Of a stretch of DNA of 37,500 bases, positions 1-10,465 are shown one piece after another. A program made the position numbers and the translations under genes. Source of the stretch: Chrysomallon squamiferum (lineage: Eukaryota; Mollusca; Gastropoda; Neomphalida; Peltospiridae); contig CM022665.1 of assembly GCA_012295275.1 (NCBI GenBank), forward strand, positions 3,736,667 through 3,774,166, read 5' to 3'. The notes beneath the pieces were generated by a model. The model worked only from the letters and a program-made list of their open reading frames with translations. It ran no database searches and was not told the DNA's origin. The stretch's first letter is position 1. Each line of letters starts with the position of its first letter.

Positions 1-445
1 GAGATAAGCAATTATTCAGCACCGGCGATCGTATTTAGATTACAAATACGCATGAGCAAAATCCGGGCTTTCGTAATAATAATTAATTTACTAGCTCGGA
101 TGACAACATTAAAAAAAGTCCATTTCTCAAATTTCAGATTCGAATTAGTACAGATAATGAATATAGTGAAAAAACAAATTCTCCTTAACTTCTTTATATA
201 TTTATTAAAACATTTTAAGAAATTTATGTTATTATTATTTCTTTTTTTTCTAGAAGGTGTTCACATAATTTGAGTAAAAGATTAGTTTGGCATATAGCGT
301 GTTGTAAGATAAGTTATTTTTCCAACCCAACAAGTTCTGTAGCAAACTCTGACTCGATATCAATTTGTTTTTCTCTGTAACTGACATTCATTGTCTGGCC
401 TAGCTTATATTAATATTATCGACTGGAAATTGTTAAAAAAAGAAG

Positions 446-476
<31 letters not shown>

Positions 477-499
477 AAGATTATATATATATATATATT
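446..499. repeat. poly(A) tract followed by (TA)n
   Basis: About 30 consecutive A bases are followed, after CAAGAT, by a short TA dinucleotide run. It could be the tail of a decayed retroposon, but no body is recognisable upstream. Confidence 0.85.
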
Positions 500-681
500 A
501 TTTTTAAGGTGCAATATTATGTATTTAATGTATTGCTGACTTTACTGAGAATTCTGAAAAGTTTTGTCATTCAAACAATTACGTTTCTAAGTCCATTTTG
601 TTTAGAAATAGACTGATTCCAGTGGATACGATATTTCTGTGGTTCACAGATGCGCTTAATTCTTCTTTGTGTCACAGATGC

Positions 682-768
<87 letters not shown>

Positions 769-892
769 TTAATAATATTAATAATAACGACAATCATAAC
801 AATGATGATGGCGATTATCATCGCCATTATTATTACTGTTATGATAATAATGATGATGATAATAATAATAATCATGACAGTGATGATGATAC
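682..892. repeat. (AAT)n trinucleotide tract with an internal hairpin
   Basis: A long AAT/ATA run degenerates into GAT/AAT variants. Inside it, ATGGCGAT (808-815), loop TATC and ATCGCCAT (820-827) form a perfect inverted repeat that extends imperfectly into the flanking triplets. Confidence 0.9.
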
Positions 893-1364
893 GTTTTTAT
901 TCAGTATTTTTATTTAAAACTTTATTAATGTGTACATTTTACTTCTAGACCTTTAAAAAAAAAAAATCTGTGTGTAAGACTAATACATAGAAAATAAGTG
1001 CTGATTAAATGTTAATAGATTGTTTATCATATGAACTGGTGACATCTGTCCTCTAGCACGTGGCTTTTTCATTAAATGTTTTATATCAAAATAAACGAGA
1101 TATTGCTCACCATCTAAATTAAATCGTGACGTGTAACACGTGTTCAAGTAATAAAATGATTTATATATATATCTATATTGTTTCGCGATATATCTCCAGT
1201 AGGCAGCTGGTGTACTTCACGGTCCACTTGAATATGAAAGGAGAAAAACCTTGAAATATTTAGCAAGCCAGTGTTGCGTAATTACTGGTTTAAGTGTTCT
1301 TTTAATAACCGTGTTTAATTGTGGAAGTGCGCTAACTAGGTTTCAACAGTCAGTTTCCGCTGAG

Positions 1365-1368
<4 letters not shown>

Positions 1369-1441
<73 letters not shown>
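1369..1441. repeat. (CA)n microsatellite
   Basis: About 36 uninterrupted CA repeats, a likely length-polymorphic locus. Short interrupted CA runs follow at 1460-1476. Confidence 0.97.
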
Positions 1442-1443
<2 letters not shown>

Positions 1444-2125
1444 GACGCATACTCCAGACACGCACACACATACACAAATAAATAGAATAATAACTAACAA
1501 GTACAACGTTTTTGTAAAAATAAAATCTTTTCTGAAGCGGTGAAAACGAGTTAACCGAATTATAAGAACGGGCAATAGTTGCGAGCTTTGAGCGTCACTC
1601 TACTGTGCTGTAGGCTGTAAGATCAATCCTCTTCGGCGCCTTCTTTGAGTTATTTCCTCCGATATATTATTAAACCACGAACCATTAACTACAAACACTG
1701 AGTCTAACAATAATGAAAACTACTACCAGAATTTTAATTTATACTGCGGGTTTAATCGAACATAAAAGATAATACATCATAAATAACAATACATGTATAT
1801 CCAAAGCATACTCTGAATATTAAAAATAGTACATTATACACAATATAATAATAATAATAATAATAATAATCATAATACCAGTCTTGTACTGTAACAAAAA
1901 TAAAATGAAAAATATTTTAAATAACTATACAAATGCCTAGTTGCAGGCTAATCAGATATTACATAGTAATGTACAGTATCAATAATTGTGTCAAGGAAGT
2001 TGTAGCACTCTAGTCTGAAGGATACGATTTATGTAAGTTTAATATTTTAACAATATAAACGTGATAATTCACAATCCAAAACGACGAACAGGTTGAAAAC
2101 ATCCTTGATTCGTTTTTACTCACTG

Positions 2126-2128
<3 letters not shown>

Positions 2129-2186
<58 letters not shown>

Positions 2187-2229
2187 TACACAATCACACA
2201 AACACACACACACAAACATACACACACAC

Positions 2230-2261
<32 letters not shown>

Positions 2262-2262
2262 T
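2129..2262. repeat. compound (TA)n-(CA)n microsatellite
   Basis: About 24 TA repeats pass directly into an interrupted CA tract with ACAT/ACAA variants. Confidence 0.95.
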
Positions 2263-2659
2263 TATACAGACATGTATATATATTTATATCCAAACACAAA
2301 TTTAATGACCATTATTAACTGTTTACTATAAGCTGCAGTGGTCAAAATATTGTAATTAAAAACCATCATCGAATTTGTATAATTATGTTAAACATATAAA
2401 TGCACATATCTAAATATATATCATGATGTACCCCATTTCCAGTATAGGCCAAAGCTATTTAAGAAATACAAATAAAATAAATATTCTTTCTCAGTTTTAG
2501 ATACCAGAAAGTCATAATATAACCATTCTAAGAATTGCAATCGTTAATGAAATATCATGTAATATCAGCGGACTACGAATCTGCATATTAAGAACTTTCT
2601 TAATACACAGATCTAATTATATCTACATTATATACACACTGCAGAATATGTATGAAATT

Positions 2660-3174
2660 AGATAATTAAATTCAGTTTTATTACATTCTCCAGTGCAATT
2701 ACTATCACAGATTCATGTTAAAAAGTGAACAAATAACGTGTTGTACAGAATATAAAGCAGATCTATCACTATACACATCTCGCTTTTTTTTGTTTAAATT
2801 TGCATTTAACAGTGAGTATTTTTACAGATATTTGTATGCAGAAAATAAAGCATATATCTACAACATTTTGCTACGAATCTTTTCGTGAATACTGTTTCAC
2901 TGACTTATAAGACAATCCAAATTTGTGATACTTATTAAGTCAGTTTACAAAATACACATTTTTATGTTTAGTGTACATACTCTGTATAACGATGTCATTA
3001 TTCAAATGTATTGCAATTTCAAACTTCTCCTTTTTAAAAGGTAAGTATTCAGATGTAATATTGTTTTTTTCCTTTGTAACAAATATCTTCCACATGCAAA
3101 TTAAATCCAAACATGGATGAGTTTCAGTTTGAATATAAAACTGACTACAGCTTTTCAAACAGAGATTAAACTGG
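2660..3174 (-). other. probable 3' UTR of the Toll-like receptor with AATAAA signal
   Basis: The stop codon TAA is at 3177-3175. Scanning downstream on the minus strand, the first canonical AATAAA is at 2682-2677 (TTTATT on the plus strand). Cleavage would be expected about 10-30 bases further on, near 2650-2667, giving a 3' UTR of roughly 510 bases. The stretch is AT-rich but free of long microsatellites, unlike the sequence beyond it. The end point is inferred from the signal alone, and a later site could be used. Confidence 0.45.
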
Positions 3175-6100
3175 TTAGTCTTTAACACTCAGTTTCTTTG
3201 ATTCTGTGTTTCTTGGAAGCGGCAGGGGAGGAGCAGTCAGGGGAAGGGGTGGTGCGGTTGCCGTAATGGAATGATTGTGATGAACATGCGGCAAAGGCTC
3301 CACTTCTTCATAATGTCCAGAACTGTTGCAGTGAGCAGTGTTATATGGTGCCGTGTCCGAGTTATCTCCACACGCACTGTCTAATGTCTGGTACACACCC
3401 GAACTCGGCATAGGCTCCTCGTACAGTCCATTCACAATATTGTCTGAAATAATACTGACCCTTCCATTGGCACTGAAACCAGATATGCTTTCGTGGTGAG
3501 GGAAGTTTCTGTGATGGTTGTTGTGTTGGTCGGTCTCTCTTTCTGGAGGAATATCTGGCATGGAGAAAAACAGTTTCTCCCAGAACCAAGGATCTCTGTA
3601 TTTTAGATACGTTCTCGTCTTCATGTGGATCTTCAACTGAGGATCGAGTCGCTTCTCATCTATGTCGTGCATAACGATCACTATCATCCTGTTGTTACGT
3701 TCCTGTAGCACTTGCTGATGGGCTGTTTGAAAGCCAAATTTGCACCACTCACATTCTAAAAAGTTGTCCGACAACACTACAATTGTCCTTTTACTGTTTT
3801 CAATACTGTTTACAATCGCCTCGGCTATGGATTCGCCGACAGTGAAATCTCTAAAGTGCAAACACAGTTTAAATCTTTTGTGACCTCTTTCCAGCTTTGG
3901 AGTCAGTTCGTGAATAACAAAATATTCATCTTTATTGCTGCAGCATACGAAAGCATCATACATTCTCTTGTCATCGGTATCTTTCGTATCTTTGGCCATC
4001 ATTCTCCAGCCAAATTTAGAGAAGCACCAGACCTGGAGCAGTTCTTTCTTCCAAATAACCAGAGACACGAACATGATGACTAGAAATGTTGCCACGGAGA
4101 TGACTATCATTGCGGTGAGTCGTTTCACCTCGCCGACTCGCATAACGCTGTTGAGCGACGTGTTGACAAAGAAGCTGTTGTTCTCGAGACAAACCGTCTC
4201 GTCGTCGTAATTAAGAAACGGGATGACTGCAGGTCCCGAATCGGATTCCGTTTCCATCTGACATCGTATGTTGTCGGCGTCAGGAATCGCTGGCGCGTTT
4301 TGATTGATAAACTTCTTGAAATCACATCCGAATGGCACCCGACACGTCCAGATGTTGTTACTGAGTAAAATCTGAGAATGATTAACAACTTTTGAAATAT
4401 CGTTTAAATCGATTGAGGCTAAAAAGTTGTTCTGAAGTGAAACATGCATTAGATTTCCAAAACTGCTCAAAGAACCTGCTTCAATGAATGCTATTTGGTT
4501 ATTCTGCAAATATAGCTCCTCCAGTTGGGAAATACCCTTGAAAGTAGAAATGTATATCACACTTAAAAAGTTATCATTCAGATACAGTCGTTTTAAAGTC
4601 TTGAGACCAACAAACGATCCATTTTCCAGAGAGTATATATTACTGTGGTTCAAATATAGTGTCTCCACTTTAGCAAGACCAAGAAAGGTATGTTTTGTAA
4701 TTTCAGCAATGTTGTTAGACTGTAATAAAACTTCAGTAGCACCTGGTGGCAGCTTTGGAACTGATGTCAGATTCCGAGCCTCGCAATGAATACGATGGAT
4801 TGGAAGATTGTCGTCACCGACGAGGCACAAACACGGCTTTGGACAAACGTGCTTGCAGTAGCAGTGATCAAACCCACAACACATACAACTGATGTCACAC
4901 TTCACGTCGTACTCGCACAAGAAATGATCCCGAGGAACGTTTTTGAAGAATGTCATCCATTTGTCGTATACACTCTCACAGGTCAGCAAGTGGTAATCCG
5001 GGAAAACGGGCAAAGAATCGACGTAATCAGAAAAGTTCATTTCTTCAATGTCTTTTAACCAGCTGATTCTGCAGTCGCATGTCAAACGATTCCAAGCGAT
5101 TAGCATTTGCGGTCGTGGAGTCAAATTCTGTTTAACTTCCATCGAAATTTTAGGAAGAGTTTTTAACTTATTATTTGTCAGTATCACTCGCTTTAGTCTG
5201 AACATTGTTCGGAAAGTATCGTGGGAAATGTAATTCACCAGATTTGAGTCGAAATTAAGGTACATTACCGAGTCGGGAATTTGTCCTCTGTATAACGCTT
5301 CTAATTTGTTGTCGGAGAGATCGATTTCGAGTAAATTGTCTAAATCCGATAGCGAGAAGGTTAGATCAGTGATATTGTTGGACTTAAGATTTAGATAATT
5401 CGCATTTTCTAATCCTTTAAAGGAGTCTAAACGGATGTGGCTTATAACGTTGTATCCAAAATCCACTTCAACAATCTCGTTCAGACCGTCGAAGACACTA
5501 GTTGGGAAATGTTTTATGTAGTTTCTGGACAGATTCATACTGTGAAGGTTGCTCAGTCCAGTGAATGAGTTCTTGTTGAGCTTCGGAAGTTCGTTGTTCT
5601 GAACATCCAAAGTTTCCAGTAAAGAAAGTGAAGAAAAGCTAGGCAAGTTTATAAGAAAGTTGTTAGACAGATTAAGAGTTATCAGTGACACCATGTCGGA
5701 AAGACAGTTTTCTGGCATCAGTTTCAGATTGTTGTGGCTTAAATCCAAATATTTCACATTCCTCAGACCAGAGAACGCATTGCTACCGATTGAGTGAATC
5801 TCGTTGTAAGAAATATCTACCATCTCACAGCTAAACTGGTTACGGAACGTTTGTCTCGGGATGTTGGTCAGATAGTTGTTTGATAAATCTAAAGTAAATG
5901 CACGAGTCTGTTTCTTGAACACATTCCTGGAGATTTTGGTAATTCTGTTGCCAGATATATTAAAATACATAATAAGGGGCAGATCTGCCATCACGTCTGG
6001 ATCAATAGAAGTAAGAATATTGGATGATAACGACAATGTTTCCAGATTTCTTAAAAATGCTAATTCCTCCCATATGTTGTCACTAATGTTGAGATTATCC

Positions 6101-6999
6101 AGATTCAGAACAGAGAGCTTCTTCAAACCCGCTATCATCCCTTCAGGAATATCGTTTAGCGGATTGTTTGACAAACTTAGGAATATTAATTCTGAGCAGT
6201 TATGAAGCATGGTCCCAGCCACATCCGTAATGGAATTCTTGCTAAGATCGAGCCACATCAAATCCTGAAGTCTGTTTAGAGAGTCTGTTTCTATCTTTCT
6301 CACGCTGTTGTCAGAAATAATCAGCCTCGTGAGGTTCGGGAAAGCCAGGCCCATTAGTGACGGAATCACAGCTATCTTGTTGTAACTCAAGTCAACAGCT
6401 CTCAGATGTTGCAGCTGTTTCTTCTCGCAGTTTAGTCCAGCGACCTCGAAACTTTTCAGATTGTTAAAGGAGACGTTATACTCTTGAAGACTCCACAGAG
6501 AACACACCGGCGGGATGTAAGTCAACCCGCTGTTCACCACGTACAGGAGCTTCAAATTGGGAGAGTAATCGAGGAATTTTGGATGAATACTGGAGATGCT
6601 TGCCCCTTCGATTTTCAGCTCTTCGAGAGAAACAAGCCCGGAGAAGATCAGTTCTGGAAGATCTGTAATCTTGCAGTTTTTAAACCTCAGCATTTTCAGA
6701 TATTTCAGGTGATGAAACATGTTTTCCCACAGACGATGAGAACCTCCGGCATCTTCTATGCAGGTCAAGGACAGGTATGACGTCTTCTCGGCGGGTATTC
6801 GCCGGAAATAGTCCTCCGTGAAATACAGGAAAGAACAATCGAGAAAAATGTCGTCTGTATCTTTGAGCCAGATACAATCACATGGTCGTCCTGGGCATGC
6901 ATAGTCAATCACAGCAGAACTAGTCGTTACGATGTTGGACGCACCGACATGGATGGCAGATAGAAACGCAAATAGCGCAAGGATTGTTGTCACAAACAT
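3175..6999 (-). CDS. Toll-like receptor, multiple-cysteine-cluster (Toll-6/7/8/18-wheeler-like) type
   Basis: A single uninterrupted coding exon encodes 1274 residues. Visible in order: signal peptide 1-20 (cleavage likely after VGA); an N-terminal Cys cap (C35, C40, C42, C55); about 22 leucine-rich repeats of ~24 residues (98-619); an LRRCT cap opening at LTCDC (C641, C643, then C674, C695); a Cys-cluster at 701-725 containing CMCCGFDHCYC, running into a second LRRNT; five more repeats (753-871); a second LRRCT (C886, C892, C913, C937); one membrane helix (961-983); and a TIR domain (about 1013-1150) with box 1 YDAFVCCS, BB-loop RDFTVGE and box 3 FW (1139-1140). About sixteen NxS/T sequons lie outside the membrane. 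The tail, 1151-1274, is long, His-rich and Pro-rich. The double-capped ectodomain and long tail fit the protostome Toll-6/7/8 class. That class senses secreted ligands (Spaetzle-like in insects) and acts in immunity or development. The start is supported by a splice acceptor one base upstream. An odd feature is Gly1089 where the family usually has Glu after the TIR Trp-Cys. The receptor class is certain; orthology is inferred. Confidence 0.96.
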   Translation of the reverse strand: MFVTTILALFAFLSAIHVGASNIVTTSSAVIDYACPGRPCDCIWLKDTDDIFLDCSFLYFTEDYFRRIPAEKTSYLSLTCIEDAGGSHRLWENMFHHLKYLKMLRFKNCKITDLPELIFSGLVSLEELKIEGASISSIHPKFLDYSPNLKLLYVVNSGLTYIPPVCSLWSLQEYNVSFNNLKSFEVAGLNCEKKQLQHLRAVDLSYNKIAVIPSLMGLAFPNLTRLIISDNSVRKIETDSLNRLQDLMWLDLSKNSITDVAGTMLHNCSELIFLSLSNNPLNDIPEGMIAGLKKLSVLNLDNLNISDNIWEELAFLRNLETLSLSSNILTSIDPDVMADLPLIMYFNISGNRITKISRNVFKKQTRAFTLDLSNNYLTNIPRQTFRNQFSCEMVDISYNEIHSIGSNAFSGLRNVKYLDLSHNNLKLMPENCLSDMVSLITLNLSNNFLINLPSFSSLSLLETLDVQNNELPKLNKNSFTGLSNLHSMNLSRNYIKHFPTSVFDGLNEIVEVDFGYNVISHIRLDSFKGLENANYLNLKSNNITDLTFSLSDLDNLLEIDLSDNKLEALYRGQIPDSVMYLNFDSNLVNYISHDTFRTMFRLKRVILTNNKLKTLPKISMEVKQNLTPRPQMLIAWNRLTCDCRISWLKDIEEMNFSDYVDSLPVFPDYHLLTCESVYDKWMTFFKNVPRDHFLCEYDVKCDISCMCCGFDHCYCKHVCPKPCLCLVGDDNLPIHRIHCEARNLTSVPKLPPGATEVLLQSNNIAEITKHTFLGLAKVETLYLNHSNIYSLENGSFVGLKTLKRLYLNDNFLSVIYISTFKGISQLEELYLQNNQIAFIEAGSLSSFGNLMHVSLQNNFLASIDLNDISKVVNHSQILLSNNIWTCRVPFGCDFKKFINQNAPAIPDADNIRCQMETESDSGPAVIPFLNYDDETVCLENNSFFVNTSLNSVMRVGEVKRLTAMIVISVATFLVIMFVSLVIWKKELLQVWCFSKFGWRMMAKDTKDTDDKRMYDAFVCCSNKDEYFVIHELTPKLERGHKRFKLCLHFRDFTVGESIAEAIVNSIENSKRTIVVLSDNFLECEWCKFGFQTAHQQVLQERNNRMIVIVMHDIDEKRLDPQLKIHMKTRTYLKYRDPWFWEKLFFSMPDIPPERETDQHNNHHRNFPHHESISGFSANGRVSIISDNIVNGLYEEPMPSSGVYQTLDSACGDNSDTAPYNTAHCNSSGHYEEVEPLPHVHHNHSITATAPPLPLTAPPLPLPRNTESKKLSVKD

Positions 7000-7000
7000 T

Positions 7001-7022
7001 CTGAAAAGAGAAAAAATGTATT
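7001..7022 (-). promoter_or_regulatory. 3' splice site of a 5' UTR intron of the Toll-like receptor
   Basis: Read on the minus strand, a pyrimidine tract ATTTTTTCTCTTTTCAG ends at 7001. It is followed by a single A and then the receptor ATG at 6999-6997. This is a near-ideal acceptor, so the mRNA almost certainly has a spliced 5' UTR and the initiator lies two bases into the coding exon. Intronless coding regions with an intron in the leader are common for receptors of this kind. The matching donor is not proven. Candidates are given under findings. Confidence 0.75.
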
Positions 7023-8220
7023 ATTATTATTATTATTATTTTATAACTTAATATTCTTTATTTTGACCTTTCATAATGTATTTTATTTTCAAATTAAAAA
7101 TTAGCTTCTGTTTTATATATTTATTTATTTATTTTGGAGTTGTTTTCTATTTACTTTATTTTTATTTTTTATTTTTTTATTTTACATTTTATTTTTCTTT
7201 ACTTTTAATTAATTAATTAATTCATTCAATATCTGTAAATAAAAATTTAAATTGTTACATTTTTGCATTTCTTTCTATTTTCGATGTTTGTTTATTTTTA
7301 AATATTTACTTCATTATTATATTTATATATACATGCATGTACGTACGTATGTGAGTGTGTATGTGTGTGTATATGGGTTTGAGTGTATATGTATGCACAT
7401 ATGTCTATGTTTTTTCGTGTATGTATTTGTATATATGTATAACTGTATTATGATATGGTTTGTAATTTTTTGAAATATATATATACAAACTTATATATAC
7501 AACCATTAATAACAACAACAACAACAATAATAATTATCATAATCACAGTAACAGCAAGAATAAAAATATTGCTATTCGTAATAACCCCCCCCCAACACAC
7601 ACACATTTGTTGGGTTCTTATGACACAGTCATCTCATTCTTCTTTTTTCTTCTAGTTTCACCAGAACATATTTACACACACACAACAGACTAAGGACGTT
7701 CGGAATGCGAGCATACATACATCACATACACGATACGAGCTCTCAACCATCTAGGCAATTGGCTGACGATATACCAACACACACGTACAGCAATTTAACT
7801 AAACAACATCTTAAGGATGTACAAGCTACCGAACAAACGAGATTATTTGTATTTTATCAAGCAGACATCCAGATGCAAATAGTGCTTTGAGAAGTTCAAT
7901 GTCAGGGATGAAGTAAACGTACAGAAAAACTCGCAGTTACCCTCCTCCCTCGGTGTATTGAGTCAAGCAGGGCAAGATGAAATTACTTTTGTCTATGTTC
8001 GGAAGTAAATACATTTAATCAAGACCTTGGTAATTGACACAATATTGGCAAGGACAAAGGCGATGGAAATGGAAATACAGCGACTGACGCAACAAACGTA
8101 TTCGTGTTTGAAAAAAGAAACAGTCCTTCAAAAGGAAGGATACGTAATTATACAATTATAAACATGTATTCATGCACACATATGCACATGTATACACATT
8201 TGCTCACACGCACGTACATA

Positions 8221-8244
8221 CACAGACAGACAGACAGACAAACC
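8221..8244. repeat. (CAGA)n tetranucleotide repeat
   Basis: Five to six CAGA units, with decaying variants (AAACCGACAAAC) afterwards. The same motif recurs at 29873-29912, and its complement at 32409-32433 and in the 37.25-kb array. Confidence 0.85.
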
Positions 8245-8331
8245 GACAAACACACATACATACACTGGGAATATTATCTGGGATATATTAATATATCATT
8301 ATATGCAAATGTCTGCATATCAGAATGTATT

Positions 8332-8376
8332 TATACGCGCGTATTTTGTGCATATGTGCGCGTGCATGCACACGCA
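8332..8376. other. alternating purine-pyrimidine tract (Z-DNA-prone)
   Basis: The palindrome ATACGCGCGTAT occupies 8333-8344. Two bases later a strict pyrimidine-purine alternation of 30 bases runs from 8347 to 8376 and includes GTGCGCGTGCATGCACACGC. Such GC-containing alternation is the classical Z-DNA substrate. Whether it forms in vivo is inference. Confidence 0.6.
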
Positions 8377-8639
8377 GTAAAAAAGATGACGTTTTCTGTG
8401 GACACAATTTGAAACATTATTTGCAATTTTCCTCTAGGGATGGGAGAAAGATTTTCAGTGGCTGATTACTAATTATCATTATCATCATCATCATTGTAAT
8501 AACAACAATTATTATTATTATTTCAAAAGTTATAATTAAGAATTATCGATCCGACGTAACTCCTTATAACTTTCGTTAGTTATCTTTCCTTAACTATTGA
8601 CAATTTTATTCAAATCGTTTTTTATTTGTTTGCTTTAGG

Positions 8640-8699
8640 ATTTTTTTTTTTTTCCCCTTTTCTTTTTTCTTTATTGTTTTTTTTTTTTTTTTTTTTTCT
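8640..8699. repeat. poly(T)/pyrimidine tract
   Basis: Long T runs are interrupted by CCCC, C and TTTATTG. On the minus (receptor) strand this is A-rich. Confidence 0.9.
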
Positions 8700-8768
8700 C
8701 CAGCTTCGATCCGTGTCACCATCTCTGCTTAGTTTTAAATGTCACAATCACTGGTCTGCATATCCTTC

Positions 8769-8850
8769 ATCAATTTTTTTTTTTTTTTTTTTTAAATCAC
8801 CGTTTCTATCGAGACAGGGGAGAAAAAAAAAAAAAAAAAAAAAAATTGAT
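8769..8850. repeat. inverted poly(T)/poly(A) arms with ATCAA...TTGAT ends
   Basis: ATCAA followed by 20 T (8769-8793) faces 23 A followed by TTGAT (8823-8850) across a ~30-base loop. The matching non-homopolymer ends make a ~25-bp stem rather than two chance homopolymers. Confidence 0.7.
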
Positions 8851-9961
8851 CGAACAAAGGGTTAATTAATTTTTACTGCCATATGATTCATCACGGAAAG
8901 AAAAACGAGACACGGTCCCACGAAAGCGCTTAATGCGAGGAGACTATTATAATAATTATTAAATGTGTTTGGGCAATCGAAACTCTTGGAATTCGCGAAA
9001 CATTTTTCAGACTACATTAAGTTTTCAGTTATTAACAATACCCGATCGCAGTTCCATTGTTTGACGTATTAAAATCAAACTTAAATGTTTCTGGCTGATT
9101 TTCCCCCTGATTATTGTTGTTATTTGCTCGATTAAACTAGGCATTTTATGTTTTCACGATCGTTATGCTTTCAAAATGAATAATAAAAAATAAAAAAAAT
9201 ATTAAAATTAAAATTAAAAAACGGGAGTCAGATTTGATATTACAGATAATAAGGTTGTCCCGCATCATTGTCATAAGATCAATTTTCTTCGTTTTAAAGA
9301 TTATTATTATTATTATTATCATTATTATTTTCGATGTCACTGTTATTGCTGTTGTTATTATTTTGTTGATATTGCTGTTATTGTTCTTTTGTTTAATTAT
9401 TACTCTTGTTCTTGAGAAATGCTCCTTTTTCTTCTTTGTCTAAATGTTCTGATTAATACAATACAACACAATAATAATATAATATAGTATAATGTAATGT
9501 AATACAAAGTAATGTAACATAAAATATATAAAATATAATACATTGTTATTTGATATTATTATTACTATTACAGTTACTATTGTCATTACAAATACAGTAG
9601 AATCATATTTAAAAGAAACCTTGTCGTTTTGCGTAAAATAACGATATTCGATAATGATTAACCTTAGACATTAAAGAGCTAACAAAGGGAGATAAAAAGA
9701 ACACATTCGGGTAATTATTTTAAGCACTCTAATTTAGCTCTAATGATCTGCTTCAGTCCACATAATTTATCAGGTTTCTGGCATCTGAAACAGAGACAAT
9801 TATTTCTGACATTTTCTCAAATGTCCAACGTCGAGAAGTCCGATTTAATATGCATGACCTTAATCTGTCACGAAAAACATGACAGGAAATGTCCTATATT
9901 TACACCACTTAACTCGTATACTATATATATTTTCTGTCGTTGTCGAACCAGCTTCTCTTTG

Positions 9962-10075
9962 TAGGCCAGTGGTTAGAGCGATGACCGAAAGCGTGTATTG
10001 GGCGCTAAGATTAATGCCTTTCAGGGATATTTCCCCACAGTATACTTGGGACTGGTTTATCAAATCCGAGGGATG
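9962..10075 (+). mobile_element. degenerate tRNA-derived SINE fragment
   Basis: TAGGCCAGTGGTTAGAGCGATG resembles the RNA polymerase III A box and D-arm region of tRNA-like SINE heads. A weak B-box-like remnant (GGTTTATCAAATCC) follows at about 10054. No complete tRNA fold is evident, so this is probably an old SINE copy rather than a tRNA gene. Family unknown. Confidence 0.4.
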
Positions 10076-10300
10076 TTATTTAATGGTTTAATGGTATATA
10101 CAAATATGACTTGCTGCTGATTGCTGCAGAGGTTCAGGTTGTGATTTGACAGTTTTTAGTTCGAATTTTCAAAATATATGTATAATTACTGAACGGCTAA
10201 ATGTCATATCGGTAAAAGTGATTAATTTATTTTGCAGTATTAATATGTGAATTAAGCAATTTTATTGAAAAATTTCATCTTTCTGATGTAATAATCCTTC

Positions 10301-10303
<3 letters not shown>

Positions 10304-10340
<37 letters not shown>

Positions 10341-10428
10341 GAGAAAGTATACTGAGGAGTCTTTCATTACTTTCATTGTGTATAAACAGCGAGAGTATTA
10401 ACGTTATAATTCTTTTTTTTTTTTTTTA
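10304..10428. repeat. two poly(T) tracts
   Basis: About 30 T at 10306-10336 and about 15 T near 10412-10427, separated by unique sequence. They could be minus-strand retroposon tails; no bodies are recognisable. Confidence 0.85.
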
Positions 10429-10465
10429 AATGAAGTACAAACACATTATCAGTAATAATAATAAT

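Larger units (their letters stand above)
1..2659. other. gene-free, repeat-rich region downstream of the receptor
   Basis: No coding region is supportable here. The ORFs are translations of (AAT)n, (CA)n and (TA)n or are short and without recognisable domains. Content: poly(A) and (TA)n at 446-499, an (AAT)n tract at 682-892, (CA)n at 1369-1441, (AAT)n near 1847-1876, and a (TA)n/(CA)n compound at 2129-2262. A ten-base palindrome AACACGTGTT lies near 1135-1144. The rest is unremarkable AT-rich sequence. Confidence 0.7.
7023..9960. other. gene-free region upstream of the receptor, probably within its 5' UTR intron
   Basis: Because the acceptor at 7001 is read on the minus strand, this stretch is expected to be intronic in the receptor pre-mRNA. 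It holds T-rich sequence (7020-7250), an interrupted TA/CA-like tract (7315-7480), a (CAGA)n run, a Z-DNA-prone alternating tract, homopolymers at 8640-8850 and TTA triplets near 9300. No ORF resembles a protein family I know. Confidence 0.6.

Noticed and set aside
598-948. ORFs of poly-Asn or poly-Ile over 598-948
   Set aside because: They are translations of the AAT microsatellite.
3040-3050. Splice donor AGGTAAGT on the plus strand
   Set aside because: It is antisense within the receptor 3' UTR, with no plus-strand exon to join.
3362-6877. Numerous plus- and minus-strand ORFs over the receptor
   Set aside because: They are out-of-frame shadows of the 1274-codon receptor exon.
3175-6999. 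Val in the BB-loop (RDFTVGE) as an inactivating change
   Set aside because: Vertebrate TLRs usually have Pro there, but Drosophila Toll also has Val, so this is normal for protostome Toll receptors.
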